DNA of 64,000 nucleotides from Sodalis sp. dw_96 (GTDB lineage: Bacteria > Pseudomonadota > Gammaproteobacteria > Enterobacterales > Enterobacteriaceae): contig NZ_JAAVUT010000003.1 in NCBI RefSeq assembly GCF_018449575.1, positions 248,001-312,000 on the forward strand, in the 5' to 3' direction. The notes beneath the pieces were generated by a model, which ran no database searches, was not told where the DNA came from, and was given only the letters and a program-made list of their open reading frames with translations. The position numbers were made by a program, and so were the translations under genes. Each line of letters opens with the position of its first letter. Position 1 is the stretch's first letter. Below, piece by piece: positions 54,621 through 63,608 of this stretch.

Positions 54621-55537
54621 GCGCCCCTAACACCGCAGCGGCGACCAGCGTATCCCCGCTGGAGCAGTCAGGCTCCTCAAAAACGAAATGTTCAAAAACC
54701 AGAACCGATATTTATCAGACCGTCACCGACAGCATCATTACGGCACTGGAAGCCGGGGTTAAGCCGTGGGCGTGTCCGTGGCAGCGCGCGCCAGGCATGT
54801 CCGGGTTACCTACTAATTACGCAACCAATATTGCCTACAGCGGTATGAATATTATGTTGTTGTGGTGTAGTGCTTCAAAACAGGGATTCAATGATTCCCG
54901 CTGGATGACCTACAAACAGTTGAAGGCGGCAGGGGGACAGGTTCGTAAGGGAGAGCGCGGAACGACAGCAATTTTCTATACCACGCTGGAAAAGGAAAAC
55001 GACGAAGGCGGGATCGACTATATCCCGATGCTGAAAACGTTCACCGTGTTTAATGTTGAACAGATTGACGGTCTGCCCCTGGCGACTGAGCCGGGCAATT
55101 CAGTACAGACGTTCGATGCGCTGCCACAGGCTGAAAACCTGTTCCGGAGCAGTGGCGCAAATATCATCGAGAAAGGACAAAACGCCTTTTTCAGACCGTC
55201 TACTGACGAGATTTATTTACCGGAACGACACCTTTTTCCCGAGGCTGCCGATTTTTATGCTACCGGTTTACATGAGCTGATTCACTGGAGCGGCGGCAAG
55301 TTGCGATTAAACCGAGAAATGAAAGGGAAGTTTGGCAGTGAGGCTTACGCTTTTGAAGAAATTATTGCTGAGTTGGGAAGTGCGTTCCTGATGGCGGATT
55401 TGGGGATTGTTGGCGAGGTTCAGCATGAGAGCTACATCGCTTCATGGCTGAAGGCGTTGAAAAACGACAAACGCTATATTTTCAAAGCCGCCAGCGCGGC
55501 ATCAAAAGCGCATCGTTATTTGCTGGAGAAGGTTTGA
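54599..55537 (+). CDS. ardC: ArdC-like antirestriction protein
   Basis: A 312-aa protein. Residues 38-160 form the ArdC N-terminal ssDNA-binding domain (DIYQTVTDSIITALEAGVKPW, WMTYKQLKAAGGQVRKGERG), and residues 190-300 a zincin domain with HELIHWSG and a Glu in EEIIAELGSAFL. ArdC protects incoming ssDNA from host restriction during conjugation. The body looks complete. The start is uncertain because the IS630 truncation ends at this point; GTG 54599 is used, but the original start may be downstream or lost. Confidence 0.82.
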   Translation: MLGHTQTSAPNTAAATSVSPLEQSGSSKTKCSKTRTDIYQTVTDSIITALEAGVKPWACPWQRAPGMSGLPTNYATNIAYSGMNIMLLWCSASKQGFNDSRWMTYKQLKAAGGQVRKGERGTTAIFYTTLEKENDEGGIDYIPMLKTFTVFNVEQIDGLPLATEPGNSVQTFDALPQAENLFRSSGANIIEKGQNAFFRPSTDEIYLPERHLFPEAADFYATGLHELIHWSGGKLRLNREMKGKFGSEAYAFEEIIAELGSAFLMADLGIVGEVQHESYIASWLKALKNDKRYIFKAASAASKAHRYLLEKV

Positions 55538-55550
55538 ACGGAAATAGAGG

Positions 55551-55572
55551 AAGCCGCAAAGGAATGCGGCTT
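55551..55572 (+). terminator. Hairpin after ardC
   Basis: AAGCCGCA and TGCGGCTT form a perfect 8-bp stem with a 6-base loop, 13 bases after the ardC stop, followed by a short T-rich run (TTTAAT). Confidence 0.55.
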
Positions 55573-55667
55573 TAATCATACATTCACATTCCGGATTATC
55601 GGTGCTTACTGTATTTTCTGGTGACGGGAGATATACCGCTCTTTTACTTAAAACCTTTTGAGGGCGT

Positions 55668-55973
55668 TTAAACACCCCAGAACATGAGATTGATAGCATT
55701 TTTGATTTCATCGGCACAATGGCTTACATCCGCGATAATTTCACCGATGACCTCAACGGAAACGCTTGATAATTCAGTTGTCATCAGACGGCAATTTTCG
55801 CCGTCGATGCGGATCAGGGGGAACAAGGTTTTATTCACTTTTTCAGACAGGTGATGCGATTCTATCAGCGGGATGACCATTCGCCGCCCTGGCGTATCGA
55901 CAATATCACTTTGCACATCGACAAACATTTTGTAATGGCTTGCCCGCTTATACTGATAAACAGTGAATTGCAT
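55668..55973 (-). CDS. ccdB: Gyrase-poison toxin CcdB
   Basis: A 101-aa CcdB that matches the F-plasmid protein along its length: [36 protein letters not shown] and the essential C-terminal NLMFWGV (F has WGI). CcdB traps DNA gyrase in the cleaved complex. ATG 55973 (MQF) follows the ccdA stop at once and is the family start; GTG 55979 is an alternative overlapping start. Confidence 0.92.
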   Translation of the reverse strand: MQFTVYQYKRASHYKMFVDVQSDIVDTPGRRMVIPLIESHHLSEKVNKTLFPLIRIDGENCRLMTTELSSVSVEVIGEIIADVSHCADEIKNAINLMFWGV

Positions 55974-55975
55974 GA

Positions 55976-56194
55976 TCACCAGTTCCTGTTTTCATCGGCG
56001 AAAGAGCCATTCTGTGCGATAAATCTGGCGACTTCCTCCATCCCTTCGTGGTTCTCTTTCTTCCATTCCTCGGCCTTTATGCGACGGGCTTCCTTCCCGA
56101 TGACTTCATTCACCAGACCAGAAATATTGACTCCGGCAGCATTCAGAACCTGATAATTATCTTTGTCCACGGTAACGCTGACTCTGTGTTTCAT
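55976..56194 (-). CDS. ccdA: Antitoxin CcdA
   Basis: A 72-aa antitoxin with a ribbon-helix-helix N-terminus ([38 protein letters not shown]) and the C-terminal CcdB-binding tail ending FADENRNW (F: ...SFADENRDW). ATG 56194 has AAGGAG 8 bases upstream. It precedes ccdB and, with it, should bind its own promoter. The pair may be the reason the element is retained. Confidence 0.92.
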   Translation of the reverse strand: MKHRVSVTVDKDNYQVLNAAGVNISGLVNEVIGKEARRIKAEEWKKENHEGMEEVARFIAQNGSFADENRNW

Positions 56195-56307
56195 GGTCGT
56201 GCTCCTTTTTGTGCATACTGTGAGTATATACCTTAAGTAGTTACTCATCAATCGACCACGCGGCAGGCTTACCGTATGGGTAAACCTGCCAGCACAAAAG
56301 TACTGGC

Positions 56308-56853
56308 TTAAGCGTAGTGATGCAGCTCCAGTTGGTGCAGTTCGTCGAGGGTATAGACACGAAAAACATGGCGGTGGCGTGCTTCCAGCGGGATATGCTG
56401 ATGGTTAACGATGACGTATTTTATACTGTTGAACAACAGTTCAATGGCGCGTTTTTTCTGCGGGTCGGGCACGATATAAAAAACGTAAATCCAGTCTTTA
56501 CGGGTCCGGGCTAGTAAATGGCTGGCGATGATCGATTGGTAACGGGTTTTGGTTTTCAGACGGCGTTCGGTTTCCACCGCGATGACTATTCCGTTAGGGA
56601 GTGTTACCAGCCCGTCGCTGGTTATTCCCCACAACGACATTTTCATCGTCCGTGATTCAAGCACATGCTTTTGGATTAACCCCATTCCCTCGACTTTTGA
56701 CAGCAGCGTATACAGCGATTTGTGATCCCTGAAGCCGAAAAGCAGCATCAGCGTTTTAAAATCGCTGTAGGTTTCTTCTTTCAGGAAATTCAGCAGCCTT
56801 TTTATTTTCTCGCTGTTGCGTGCTGTGCGCTCGTTATGCGTGGCGATAAGCAT
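56308..56853 (-). CDS. Replication-relaxation (MobC-type) family protein
   Basis: A 181-aa protein with a winged helix at about residues 15-85 (FLKEETYSDFKTLMLLFGFRDHKSLYTLLSKVEGMGLIQKH) and a restriction-endonuclease-like second half (GIVIAVETERRLKTKTRYQSIIASHL). This is the Replic_Relax family, named MobC in mobilisable plasmids and ICE, where it is next to the relaxase and coupling protein. It is eight bases downstream of the T4CP remnant in the same direction. No relaxase gene remains. Confidence 0.7.
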   Translation of the reverse strand: MLIATHNERTARNSEKIKRLLNFLKEETYSDFKTLMLLFGFRDHKSLYTLLSKVEGMGLIQKHVLESRTMKMSLWGITSDGLVTLPNGIVIAVETERRLKTKTRYQSIIASHLLARTRKDWIYVFYIVPDPQKKRAIELLFNSIKYVIVNHQHIPLEARHRHVFRVYTLDELHQLELHHYA

Positions 56854-56861
56854 TTAGCCTC

Positions 56862-57698
56862 CTAAAAATCGAGAAGGGACAGTTTTTTTTCTTCGTCAGG
56901 CGTCGGCTTTGTGGCTTTATTGTCTTCCTCCGTGAAGAAAAGGTCGGGCCGGGTTGCCATGACATTCGGCGTTGTTGTTGTGGGTACGGGTATTTTTTCT
57001 TCCTCGCTGAAAACCAGCGAGACTTTTACCGATGCCGCCGAAGCGGCAATTTCAGGAGAAACAGTAAATATTTTAAGCTCGCGTTTTTTCACCTTGATCG
57101 GTGAAATTAATGATGCTGACGGGAGTGTTTTCGTCGTAAAGATGAAGCTGACAAAATCAGGCAGGTTCAGGATCATATTGCTGTCGATAAAGAAGCGCTC
57201 CGCCTGTCTGATGGTGCGTTCATTGTCGATGGTCTCTGTCAGCACGGTATCGGTTTTCGCCTTGCGGACTTCATCATCCACTAATATAGTGCCTGACATT
57301 CTTGCCACCCATTCAGCCGTATCCGGGTCCATGATCCGGTAAACCAGTTTAAATTTAGCATTCTCGACAACCGCGCCGACAACGGCGTCACCTTTCAAAT
57401 CTGCCGGGCAGTCTTTTAGAGCGGCAACAGACTGATGCGCCATGATGATGTGTACGCCTTTATCCCGTGCCGTGCCTAATCCCTCCAGCACAGGTTTTGA
57501 CAGATGGTATTTCAGCTCGTCGAGAAAAATGGCAATGGGGCGGGGCGCTTCTTTTATTCGGTCGCGCCTTTCCGCCAACTGATACAGGCGAACCAGCAGC
57601 ATTAGCTGTGCGGTAATAATCTTGCTGTTTCGCATGGAGTCGATGACATAACAGCAGCCACCTTCATCAATTATCTGTTTAAGTGAATACCCCTTCAT
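56862..57698 (-). pseudogene. C-terminal half of a conjugative coupling protein (T4CP/MobB type)
   Basis: A 278-aa piece with Walker B RPIAIFLDELKYHLSKPVLE near residues 53-72, HIIMAHQSVAALKDCPADLK, and a Pro/Thr-rich acidic tail ending KLSLLDF. Walker A and the membrane domain are missing, so it cannot work. It is a different family from the TraD fragment at 51,482, showing that the element is a mosaic or that two conjugation systems were present. It may be listed as a CDS because the frame is open from ATG 57698. Confidence 0.68.
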
Positions 57699-58251
57699 CG
57701 CGGAAACTCGTGAATGCTCGCTGTACTAACCCCGCCCAGATGGCTGTGTCGGCGGGTGCGATTATCAAATGCTTCAATATAAATGATGATATCGGCCAGG
57801 GCCAAATTGTGAGTCTTATGAAGTCGCTATCGTTTCTGATCCTTTTTAGACTGCTTAAAACGGCGTCTTCTTAAATTTATCCGTTGTAAGTACATCGCCA
57901 GAACTCATGAGCGCCCATACGATTTTGCGAGACGAGTTACAAATTGGCGTTACGTCCTGTTTATTCTGGTAAAACCTCTTGCGGCCTATGGTCGATAACG
58001 GTATCGTTAAGCGGCACCTGCAAAATCAGGTGCTGGGATTGGAACCCCGATTAACCTCACTGGCGACAAGACGCCATAGCGTCTTTTTTTGTCGCGCGTT
58101 TAGCTGCACCAAAATTATGGTGGGCCGGGCGGGGGCATCGAAAGATGCGCCGGTGTCAGTGAGGCCGGTAGTTCCAACCTTGTTCGGTCCACCACCCTGA
58201 GATTGGAACCTCTGGTGGTGGGAATAATTGTTACTCACTGGAGGCTGCCTT
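57699..58251. other. Leader region between the T4CP remnant and the 58,252 gene
   Basis: This 553-bp stretch holds a likely Ash-type leader ORF (57,988-58,200) and the repeated 10-mer GATTGGAACC at 58,037 and 58,201 with the inverted GGTTCCAAC-like copy near 58,171. Apart from that no gene is recognised. Confidence 0.45.
57988..58200 (+). CDS. Ash-family small protein
   Basis: A 70-aa ORF ending ATRRHSVFFCRAFSCTKIMVGRAGASKDAPVS, the core seen in Ash-family proteins of P4-like phages and enterobacterial islands, which are read from the early leader transcript. Its role is not firmly known (named for abnormal suppression of helper phage). It precedes the small hypothetical gene and the Ner-like gene on the same strand, like an island early operon. 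ATG 57988 is weakly preceded by a ribosome-binding site. Confidence 0.45.
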   Translation: MVDNGIVKRHLQNQVLGLEPRLTSLATRRHSVFFCRAFSCTKIMVGRAGASKDAPVSVRPVVPTLFGPPP

Positions 58252-58713
58252 ATGGCTACACCCCTCACCCAGTTACACCCGTTACTTTCCATCCCTTTCA
58301 GCGCCACTACGGATTTCACCGAATTGGCCGGATACTGCGAGCTTTTTGCCGAAACATTGCTTGAGAGCGACGATCCGGCGCTGCGGATGGCGCTATGCGG
58401 GCGACTTTCCGCCTGCATTGCGCTGCTGAGGTCAACGCTGGACGAGCCCGTTCCGCACCATCTGGCCGAAAGCCTTACGGTTGATATCCTTCCCTCAGTC
58501 TCTCTTGGCATTGATCCCGATTCAGAACTGCTTTGCGACTACTGTCTTGCTGTAACGGAGCTTTTAACCGGCGGGGCGCTGTCGCGGGAGAGGGAAAGGA
58601 CGCTCGGCGGGCTGCTGGCTGAATTGGTTTGGTACCTTGCTGATGGATTAAAAGCCCCGCGCTGGATACGCACTCCTGACGGCGTAAGGTGTATTACCGA
58701 GGTGGCGGCATGA
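58252..58713 (+). CDS. Hypothetical small island protein
   Basis: A 153-aa acidic, mostly helical soluble protein with no domain I recognise (ATPLTQLHPLLSIPFSATT to VRCITEVAA). GGAGG lies 7 bases before ATG 58252. Its TGA overlaps the ATG of the Ner-like gene, so the two are co-translated. Similar unnamed proteins precede Ner-like genes in ICE and phage islands. Function unknown. Confidence 0.6.
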   Translation: MATPLTQLHPLLSIPFSATTDFTELAGYCELFAETLLESDDPALRMALCGRLSACIALLRSTLDEPVPHHLAESLTVDILPSVSLGIDPDSELLCDYCLAVTELLTGGALSRERERTLGGLLAELVWYLADGLKAPRWIRTPDGVRCITEVAA

Positions 58714-58931
58714 ATCAGCAGGACTGGCATCCCGCCGAGGTTATTGCGGCGCTGAAAAAACGAGGAATGTCGCTGGCGGCGGTTTCACGTAAAGCCGGGT
58801 TGGCTTCCTCCACCCTGGCAAATACCCTGACAAAACACTGGCCCAAAGGAGAAAAGCTAATCGCGGAAGAACTGGGCATGACGCCGGCGGAAATCTGGCC
58901 ATCCCGATACTGCAAACCAGAGAATCATTAA
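58710..58931 (+). CDS. Ner/SfsB-like DNA-binding regulator
   Basis: A 73-aa winged-helix/helix-turn-helix protein of the Mu Ner/Nlp (SfsB) family: DWHPAEVIAALKKRGMSLAA, VSRKAGLASSTLANTL and the C-terminal GMTPAEIWPSRY are the family marks. It is expected to repress early element genes. ATG 58710 overlaps the preceding stop as ATGA; an upstream start at 58,689 is in frame but unlikely. It is the last gene before the tRNA. Confidence 0.82.
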   Translation: MNQQDWHPAEVIAALKKRGMSLAAVSRKAGLASSTLANTLTKHWPKGEKLIAEELGMTPAEIWPSRYCKPENH

Positions 58932-59082
58932 AGCAAAACAAACAATGCCCTGCCTTTTATCGGCGAAAGCGGGTATAGGCAGGGCAGAGGGCCAGGGAAA
59001 TGAGGGCGTTTAGCGTGCATATATACACTGGGATAATCTTAATAAAAAACTTTCAGATGTAAGTTTAATATCTGGGCGCGGA

Positions 59083-59172
59083 GATGTGACATACCAATTC
59101 AAAAACGCAAAAAACCAGCCGTTAAGCTGGTTTCTTTAAAACTGTTTTTTCAAAAATGGTGCCCGGACTCGG
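59083..59172. repeat. Right direct repeat (att-like) containing the tRNA-Phe 3' end
   Basis: GATGTGACATACCAAT...TGGTGCCCGGACTCGG matches 49,650-49,740. The repeat ends inside the tRNA gene (its 3'-most 16 bases), as for integration by a tyrosine recombinase, with an intact tRNA rebuilt at this end. Confidence 0.85.
59107..59133 (-). terminator. Rho-independent terminator of tRNA-Phe
   Basis: AAACCAGC and GCTGGTTT form an 8-bp stem with a 6-base loop; on the minus strand it is followed by six Us. It starts 24 bases after the tRNA 3' end. A copy lies in the left repeat. Confidence 0.8.
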
Positions 59173-59232
59173 AATCGAACCAAGGACACGGGGATTTTCA
59201 ATCCCCTGCTCTACCGACTGAGCTATCCGGGC
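59157..59232 (-). tRNA. pheU: tRNA-Phe (anticodon GAA)
   Basis: The minus strand reads GCCCGGATAGCTCAGTCGGT...GATTGAAAATC...GGTTCGATTCC...CGGGCACCA, a 76-nt tRNA with a 7-bp acceptor stem, GAA anticodon and encoded CCA. It sits beside yjdC as pheU does in E. coli and is the integration site of the element to its left. Confidence 0.97.
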
Positions 59233-59340
59233 AACGGGCCGCATTAAACCGTATTGACCGCATTTCGTCAATGTGTTTATGGCGCTTTAACGCCAAATTG
59301 CGCTCAATTGCTCTCTTTTCAGGCAAATTTATGCTCAGCA

Positions 59341-59916
59341 TCATGCTAACGCGCCGTTTTTACGGCATAGCGCCAGGCGTAAAATATCCTCCGCCAGACG
59401 CCTTGCGATAGCGACATCCTGCAACTGATGTTTAACCAGTAATTTGCTCAGGCAACCTTCCAGAACCAGTTCCATTTGATTGGCGACCATGGTGGCGTCG
59501 TCGGCTTCCATTTGGGTCAGCAACGCGTGGGTATAAGAAAAGGACGCTTGCTTTTGCCGCTCGGCCAGTTGGTGGATCGGATGGTCGGTGGCGGGGTAAA
59601 ACGTGCAGGCGGCCACAAACAGGCAGCCGGGATAATGCTGTAGCCGCACCTGTTCATCCAGAATCTGATAACGCGCCAGCAATTTTTGCTGTGCATCCAG
59701 GGTGGTATCCAGCAGAAGTTTGCTGCGCCAGCTATCCACCTGGTCAGCGTGATAACGCAGGCAGTCGTAGTGCAGGGCTTCACGGTCGGGCCAAAATTGC
59801 TGAAGCTGTGCAACAGGAATGGAAAGCTCATCCGCCAGCATCTCCAGCGTGACCAGGGTGAAACCCCTTTGCTCCAATAGGTTTAACGCGCGATTCAGAA
59901 TTGGTTCACGTTGCAT
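59341..59916 (-). CDS. yjdC: TetR-family regulator YjdC
   Basis: A 191-aa TetR-like regulator aligned with E. coli YjdC from end to end (LARYQILDEQVRLQHYPGCL, FVAACTFYPATDHPIHQLAE, QMELVLEGCLSKLLV, RLAEDILRLALCR). The helix-turn-helix at about 19-46 is weaker than usual for TetR, as in YjdC. ATG 59916 is chosen because GGAGG lies 5 bases upstream and MQRE is the family start; ATG 59928 is the alternative. It is 57 bases downstream of dsbD in... opposite order the same strand, so may be read through from dsbD. Confidence 0.9.
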   Translation of the reverse strand: MQREPILNRALNLLEQRGFTLVTLEMLADELSIPVAQLQQFWPDREALHYDCLRYHADQVDSWRSKLLLDTTLDAQQKLLARYQILDEQVRLQHYPGCLFVAACTFYPATDHPIHQLAERQKQASFSYTHALLTQMEADDATMVANQMELVLEGCLSKLLVKHQLQDVAIARRLAEDILRLALCRKNGALA

Positions 59917-59973
59917 GGGTGCCTCCATATCGGTGCCTCCGTAAAGCTGGTGTATGCCCGTTAAACAGGTTGT

Positions 59974-61707
59974 TTACGGGATAATTCGGTGCAGATGCCG
60001 TTGAAACTCCGCCGCGTCCATAAAGCCCGTCACCCGGGAATCCGGGATTTCACGCCCTTGTGCGTCAAAAAACACAATGGTGGGCAGGCCCATGACGCGC
60101 AGCTCGTTCAATAATGTTTTATGTGCCGGGGTATTGGCCGTCACGTCCGCCTGGAGCAACGTCATCCTCCCCATGGCCTGCCGCACCCCGGCAGCGTTAA
60201 AGGTGTATTTTTCAAACTCTTTGCAGGCCACGCACCAGTCGGCATAAAAATCCAGCATAACCGGTTTGCCGGAGGAGGTATTGACCTCGCGGGTCAATTC
60301 CGCCAGCGTGCCAATAGGGTTAAACGCCTGCGGAGGGGCTAGATTTTCCACGGTGCCCGCGCCCTGGTCGGCGGAAAATGCCCAATCCTGTAAAGGCCGC
60401 GCCGCTACCAGCATAACGGCCAGTAAGGCGATTTGCACGATACGGCTGCCCCGGTAGGCGCCTTTCAGGCTTAACAAAAAAGCCCAGCCGAAAAATGCCA
60501 CCGCCAGCAGACTCCATAACCGGGCGCCCCAAATGTCCCCCAGGATCCGCTCCAGCAAAAAAATCGGCAGTGCCAGGATAACAAAACCCAGTCCCTCTTT
60601 AACCTGTTTCATCCAGGCGCCGCTGCGGGGCAACAGCCGGTGGCCGAACAATGCCGCCAATATCAACGGGATGCCCATGCCCAGGGCGTAAAGATAAAGG
60701 GTGGCGCCGCCGATAAGGGCATTGCCGCTCTGGGCAATATACAGCAATATCGCGCTGAGGGGGGCGGTGGTGCAGGGTGAGCAAAACAGGGCCGCCAGCG
60801 CGCCCATGACAAAAACACCCCACAGGGATCCGGCCCGTTGCCGGTTGCTCCATAGGGTCAGACGCGTTTGCAGGGAAGAGGGTAGTTGCAGGCTGAACAG
60901 GCCGAACATCGACAGCGCCAGGGCGATAAACAGCACTGAGAGAACAATCAGGACCGCCGGCTGCTGTAATGCCGCCTGTAGCGGTAAACCCGCCGCCGCC
61001 ACCGCGATGCCCAGCAGGGTATAGGTGATGGCCATCCCCTGGACGTAGACCAGGGCCAGTACCAGTACCCGGCCGGTGCTAAGGGATGCCCGGTTATTAC
61101 CGAGGATGATGCCGGAAATCAGCGGATACATCGGCAGCACGCAGGGGGTAAAGGCAATGCCGATGCCCACCAAAAGCGCCCACCATAACGAGAAGGGCAA
61201 GGCGGCGGGTGTCGGATCGAGTGAAACGGCCCCGGCGGGGGAGAGGGCAGCGAACATATCCCCCGAGGTTATCGGCAGGGGAACGGTTCGGGTTTCAGGA
61301 GGGTAGCAAAAACCGGCATCGGCACAGCCTTGGTAGGTGACCCGCAGCGAGGCGCCCTCGGACGCCTGCTTGATCGGTATCCCGATCTGCAAAGAGGTCC
61401 GGTAGATCTGCGTGTCGCCGAAGAATTCATCGTGGTGGCTGCTGCCGGCGGGCATGACTACATTGCCCAGCACGGCATCCACCGTTTCCAGCTTGATCTG
61501 CTGGCGATAAAGATAATAGCCCGGACGAATTTGCCAGTTCAGGCGGATATCGGTGCCGTGCCGCTGGAAATCGAAGGCAAACGCCTGGTCGGCCTTGACA
61601 AAAGTCGGGGCGGCGTTGCTGCCGAACAGGGCGGCCGACGCCGGCGCCGGCGGGAAACCGAGCAGCAGCAGCGCTAAAAAAATCAGCGTAAAGACGCGTT
61701 GAGCCAT
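59974..61707 (-). CDS. dsbD: Thiol:disulfide interchange protein DsbD
   Basis: A 577-aa inner-membrane protein. After the signal peptide comes the periplasmic alpha domain with the Cys pair in CADAGFC, then eight membrane segments with the paired cysteines FTPCVLPM and FCSPCTTAP, and a C-terminal thioredoxin-like gamma domain with DWCVACK. It passes electrons from cytoplasmic thioredoxin to DsbC/DsbG and CcmG. It starts within the 3' end of cutA (25-bp overlap), as in E. coli. Intact. Confidence 0.95.
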   Translation of the reverse strand: MAQRVFTLIFLALLLLGFPPAPASAALFGSNAAPTFVKADQAFAFDFQRHGTDIRLNWQIRPGYYLYRQQIKLETVDAVLGNVVMPAGSSHHDEFFGDTQIYRTSLQIGIPIKQASEGASLRVTYQGCADAGFCYPPETRTVPLPITSGDMFAALSPAGAVSLDPTPAALPFSLWWALLVGIGIAFTPCVLPMYPLISGIILGNNRASLSTGRVLVLALVYVQGMAITYTLLGIAVAAAGLPLQAALQQPAVLIVLSVLFIALALSMFGLFSLQLPSSLQTRLTLWSNRQRAGSLWGVFVMGALAALFCSPCTTAPLSAILLYIAQSGNALIGGATLYLYALGMGIPLILAALFGHRLLPRSGAWMKQVKEGLGFVILALPIFLLERILGDIWGARLWSLLAVAFFGWAFLLSLKGAYRGSRIVQIALLAVMLVAARPLQDWAFSADQGAGTVENLAPPQAFNPIGTLAELTREVNTSSGKPVMLDFYADWCVACKEFEKYTFNAAGVRQAMGRMTLLQADVTANTPAHKTLLNELRVMGLPTIVFFDAQGREIPDSRVTGFMDAAEFQRHLHRIIP

Positions 61708-62065
61708 GACAAATAATCCGCATCCCCGCCCAGTATGGGCAGCACCAGCAATTCAGGGGTTTGATAGGGGTGATGGGCTTTTATCAACGTCATCAGCGCC
61801 TGCTGATGCCGTAGATGGCTTTTTATCAGCATCTGGACTTCCTGCTGCTGTTCAATTTTGCCTTCCCAGCGATAAAGAGACAAGGCGCCGGGCAGCAGGG
61901 AAACACAGGCCGCCAGCTTCTCATCCAGCAGCCTGGCCGCCAAATCACGGGCCACGGCCTCATCGGGCGCGGTGCAAGAATCACCACGCTCTCCGTCGCT
62001 GGACTGTCGCGGTCCTCGGGAGGCCGGGCTTCGGGATGGATTGGTTCCGGGGGGTGCGCTGCCAT
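61683..62065 (-). pseudogene. cutA: CutA divalent-cation tolerance protein, frameshifted
   Basis: Starting from ATG 62065 the frame reads to [14 protein letters not shown] and leaves CutA sequence; from GTG 61955 another frame reads the rest ([20 protein letters not shown] to [11 protein letters not shown]). One base (T) lost at about 61,976 in CTT-GCACC explains it: restoring it gives [16 protein letters not shown]. The loss falls at the codon of the conserved Cys of the CutA copper site. CutA is a small trimer linked to copper tolerance. Its C-terminal ORF still overlaps dsbD. Confidence 0.8.
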
Positions 62066-62171
62066 AATGACCTCATGTGATGATGTCGGCCAAGTATAAC
62101 CCGTGCATCCCGCTGACGACAGTCTTGATGGTCCTGTGCCCTTGCACTCCTTTGGATTGGCGGCGGGGTAC

Positions 62172-63608
62172 TTATAGCTGCTTTTCGTCGTCGTAGCGCC
62201 GGGCCTTGTAGGTCGGGTGCATCAGATTATCCAGCGAAAAAATATCATCCAGTTCGGCGGGTGTCAGCAGCCCGCGCTCCAGCACCACCTCCCGGACGCT
62301 TTTCCCCGTCTCCGCGCAGATTTTGCCGACGATATCGCCGTTATGATGGCCGATAAACGGGTTCAGAAAGGTAACGATGCCTATGGAGTTAAACACATAG
62401 GATTCACAGACCTCCCGATTGGCGCTGATGCCGCCGATGCATTTCTCCAGCAGATTGTCGCAGGCGTGGTTCAGGATGTGGATAGATTCAAACATGGCCT
62501 GGCTGATAACCGGCTCCATGACATTCAGCTGCAACTGTCCCGCCTCCGCCGCCATGGTGATGCAGGTATCGTTGCCTATGACTTTAAAGCACACCTGGTT
62601 AACCACCTCCGGGATGACCGGATTAACCTTGGCGGGCATAATGGACGAGCCGGCCTGGAGCTGCGGCAGGTTAATCTCATTGAGCCCGGCGCGCGGGCCG
62701 GAAGAGAGCAGGCGCAGGTCGTTGCAGATTTTGGAGAGTTTTACCGCCAGGCGCTTTAAGGCGCTGTGTACCATGACGTACGCGCCGCAGTCCGAGGTGG
62801 CTTCAATCAAATCTTCCGCCGGTATGCAGGGGAGACCGCTGATTTCCGCCAGCTTCTGTACCGCCAGGACCTGATATCCGTCCGGGGTGTTGAGCCGGGT
62901 GCCGATGGCGGTGGCCCCCAGATTCACTTCCAGCAGCAGTTCGGCGCTGCGCAGCAGGTTTTTATTCTCTTCTTTCAGCAAAATGGTGAAAGCATGAAAT
63001 TCCTGGCCCAAAGTCATGGGCACCGCGTCCTGCAACTGGGTGCGGCCCATTTTGAGGATGGTGGAAAATTCGCGGGCTTTACGTTCAAAACCCTCTCCCA
63101 GGCGGCCCACGGCGTCTATCAACGTGAGAATCGAGCTGTAAACCGCGATGCGAAAGCCGGTGGGATAAACATCGTTGGTGGATTGGCATTTGTTAAGATG
63201 ATCGTTGGGATTGAGGAACTGGTAGTCCCCTTTGTGATGTCCCATTAATTCCAGCCCGATATTGGCCAGCACTTCGTTGGTGTTCATATTCACCGAGGTT
63301 CCGGCGCCGCCCTGGAAAACGTCGATGGGAAATTGATCCAGGCAGCGGCCCTTGGTCAATACCTCGTCGCAGGCGGCGACGATGACATCGGCAATGGCGT
63401 GGGGGAGGGTCTCAAGCTCTTTATTAGCCAACGCCGCCGCTTTTTTTACCAGTACCATGCCGCGCACGAATTCCGGGATATCGCCGATTTTAGTGTTGCT
63501 GATGCGGAAATTTTCCACGGCGCGCAGGGTGTGAATGCCATAATAGGCATCGGAGGGAACTTCACGGGTGCCGAGCAGGTCTTCTTCTATACGGATATTT
63601 CTCGCCAT
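62172..63608 (-). CDS. aspA: Aspartate ammonia-lyase
   Basis: A 478-aa fumarase/aspartase-superfamily enzyme that turns L-aspartate into fumarate and ammonia. The signature [11 protein letters not shown] lies near residues 317-327, with [23 protein letters not shown] and the C-terminal [11 protein letters not shown] all present. It aligns with E. coli AspA over its length. The following gene should be dcuA, but only 106 bp separate aspA from the cutA remnant, so dcuA has been lost. Confidence 0.97.
   Translation of the reverse strand: MARNIRIEEDLLGTREVPSDAYYGIHTLRAVENFRISNTKIGDIPEFVRGMVLVKKAAALANKELETLPHAIADVIVAACDEVLTKGRCLDQFPIDVFQGGAGTSVNMNTNEVLANIGLELMGHHKGDYQFLNPNDHLNKCQSTNDVYPTGFRIAVYSSILTLIDAVGRLGEGFERKAREFSTILKMGRTQLQDAVPMTLGQEFHAFTILLKEENKNLLRSAELLLEVNLGATAIGTRLNTPDGYQVLAVQKLAEISGLPCIPAEDLIEATSDCGAYVMVHSALKRLAVKLSKICNDLRLLSSGPRAGLNEINLPQLQAGSSIMPAKVNPVIPEVVNQVCFKVIGNDTCITMAAEAGQLQLNVMEPVISQAMFESIHILNHACDNLLEKCIGGISANREVCESYVFNSIGIVTFLNPFIGHHNGDIVGKICAETGKSVREVVLERGLLTPAELDDIFSLDNLMHPTYKARRYDDEKQL

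Larger units (their letters stand above)
49532..59172. mobile_element. Decayed integrative/conjugative element at tRNA-Phe (pheU locus)
   Basis: The block between two about 90-bp direct repeats (49,650-49,740 and 59,083-59,172) contains AbiE, a coupling protein TraD fragment, a TIGR03747-type membrane protein, SLATT/RT remnants, IS630 remnant, ArdC, CcdAB, Replic_Relax and T4CP remnant and a Ner-like gene. The repeats include the tRNA 3' end, the usual attachment site. No integrase gene was found, so it cannot excise alone. Coordinates include the relict tandem end to the left. Confidence 0.75.

Noticed and set aside
58026..58511. 161-aa minus-strand ORF across the Ash-like leader
   Set aside because: It is the antisense reading of the leader and the 58,252 gene; the plus-strand genes have proper RBS and coupled starts.
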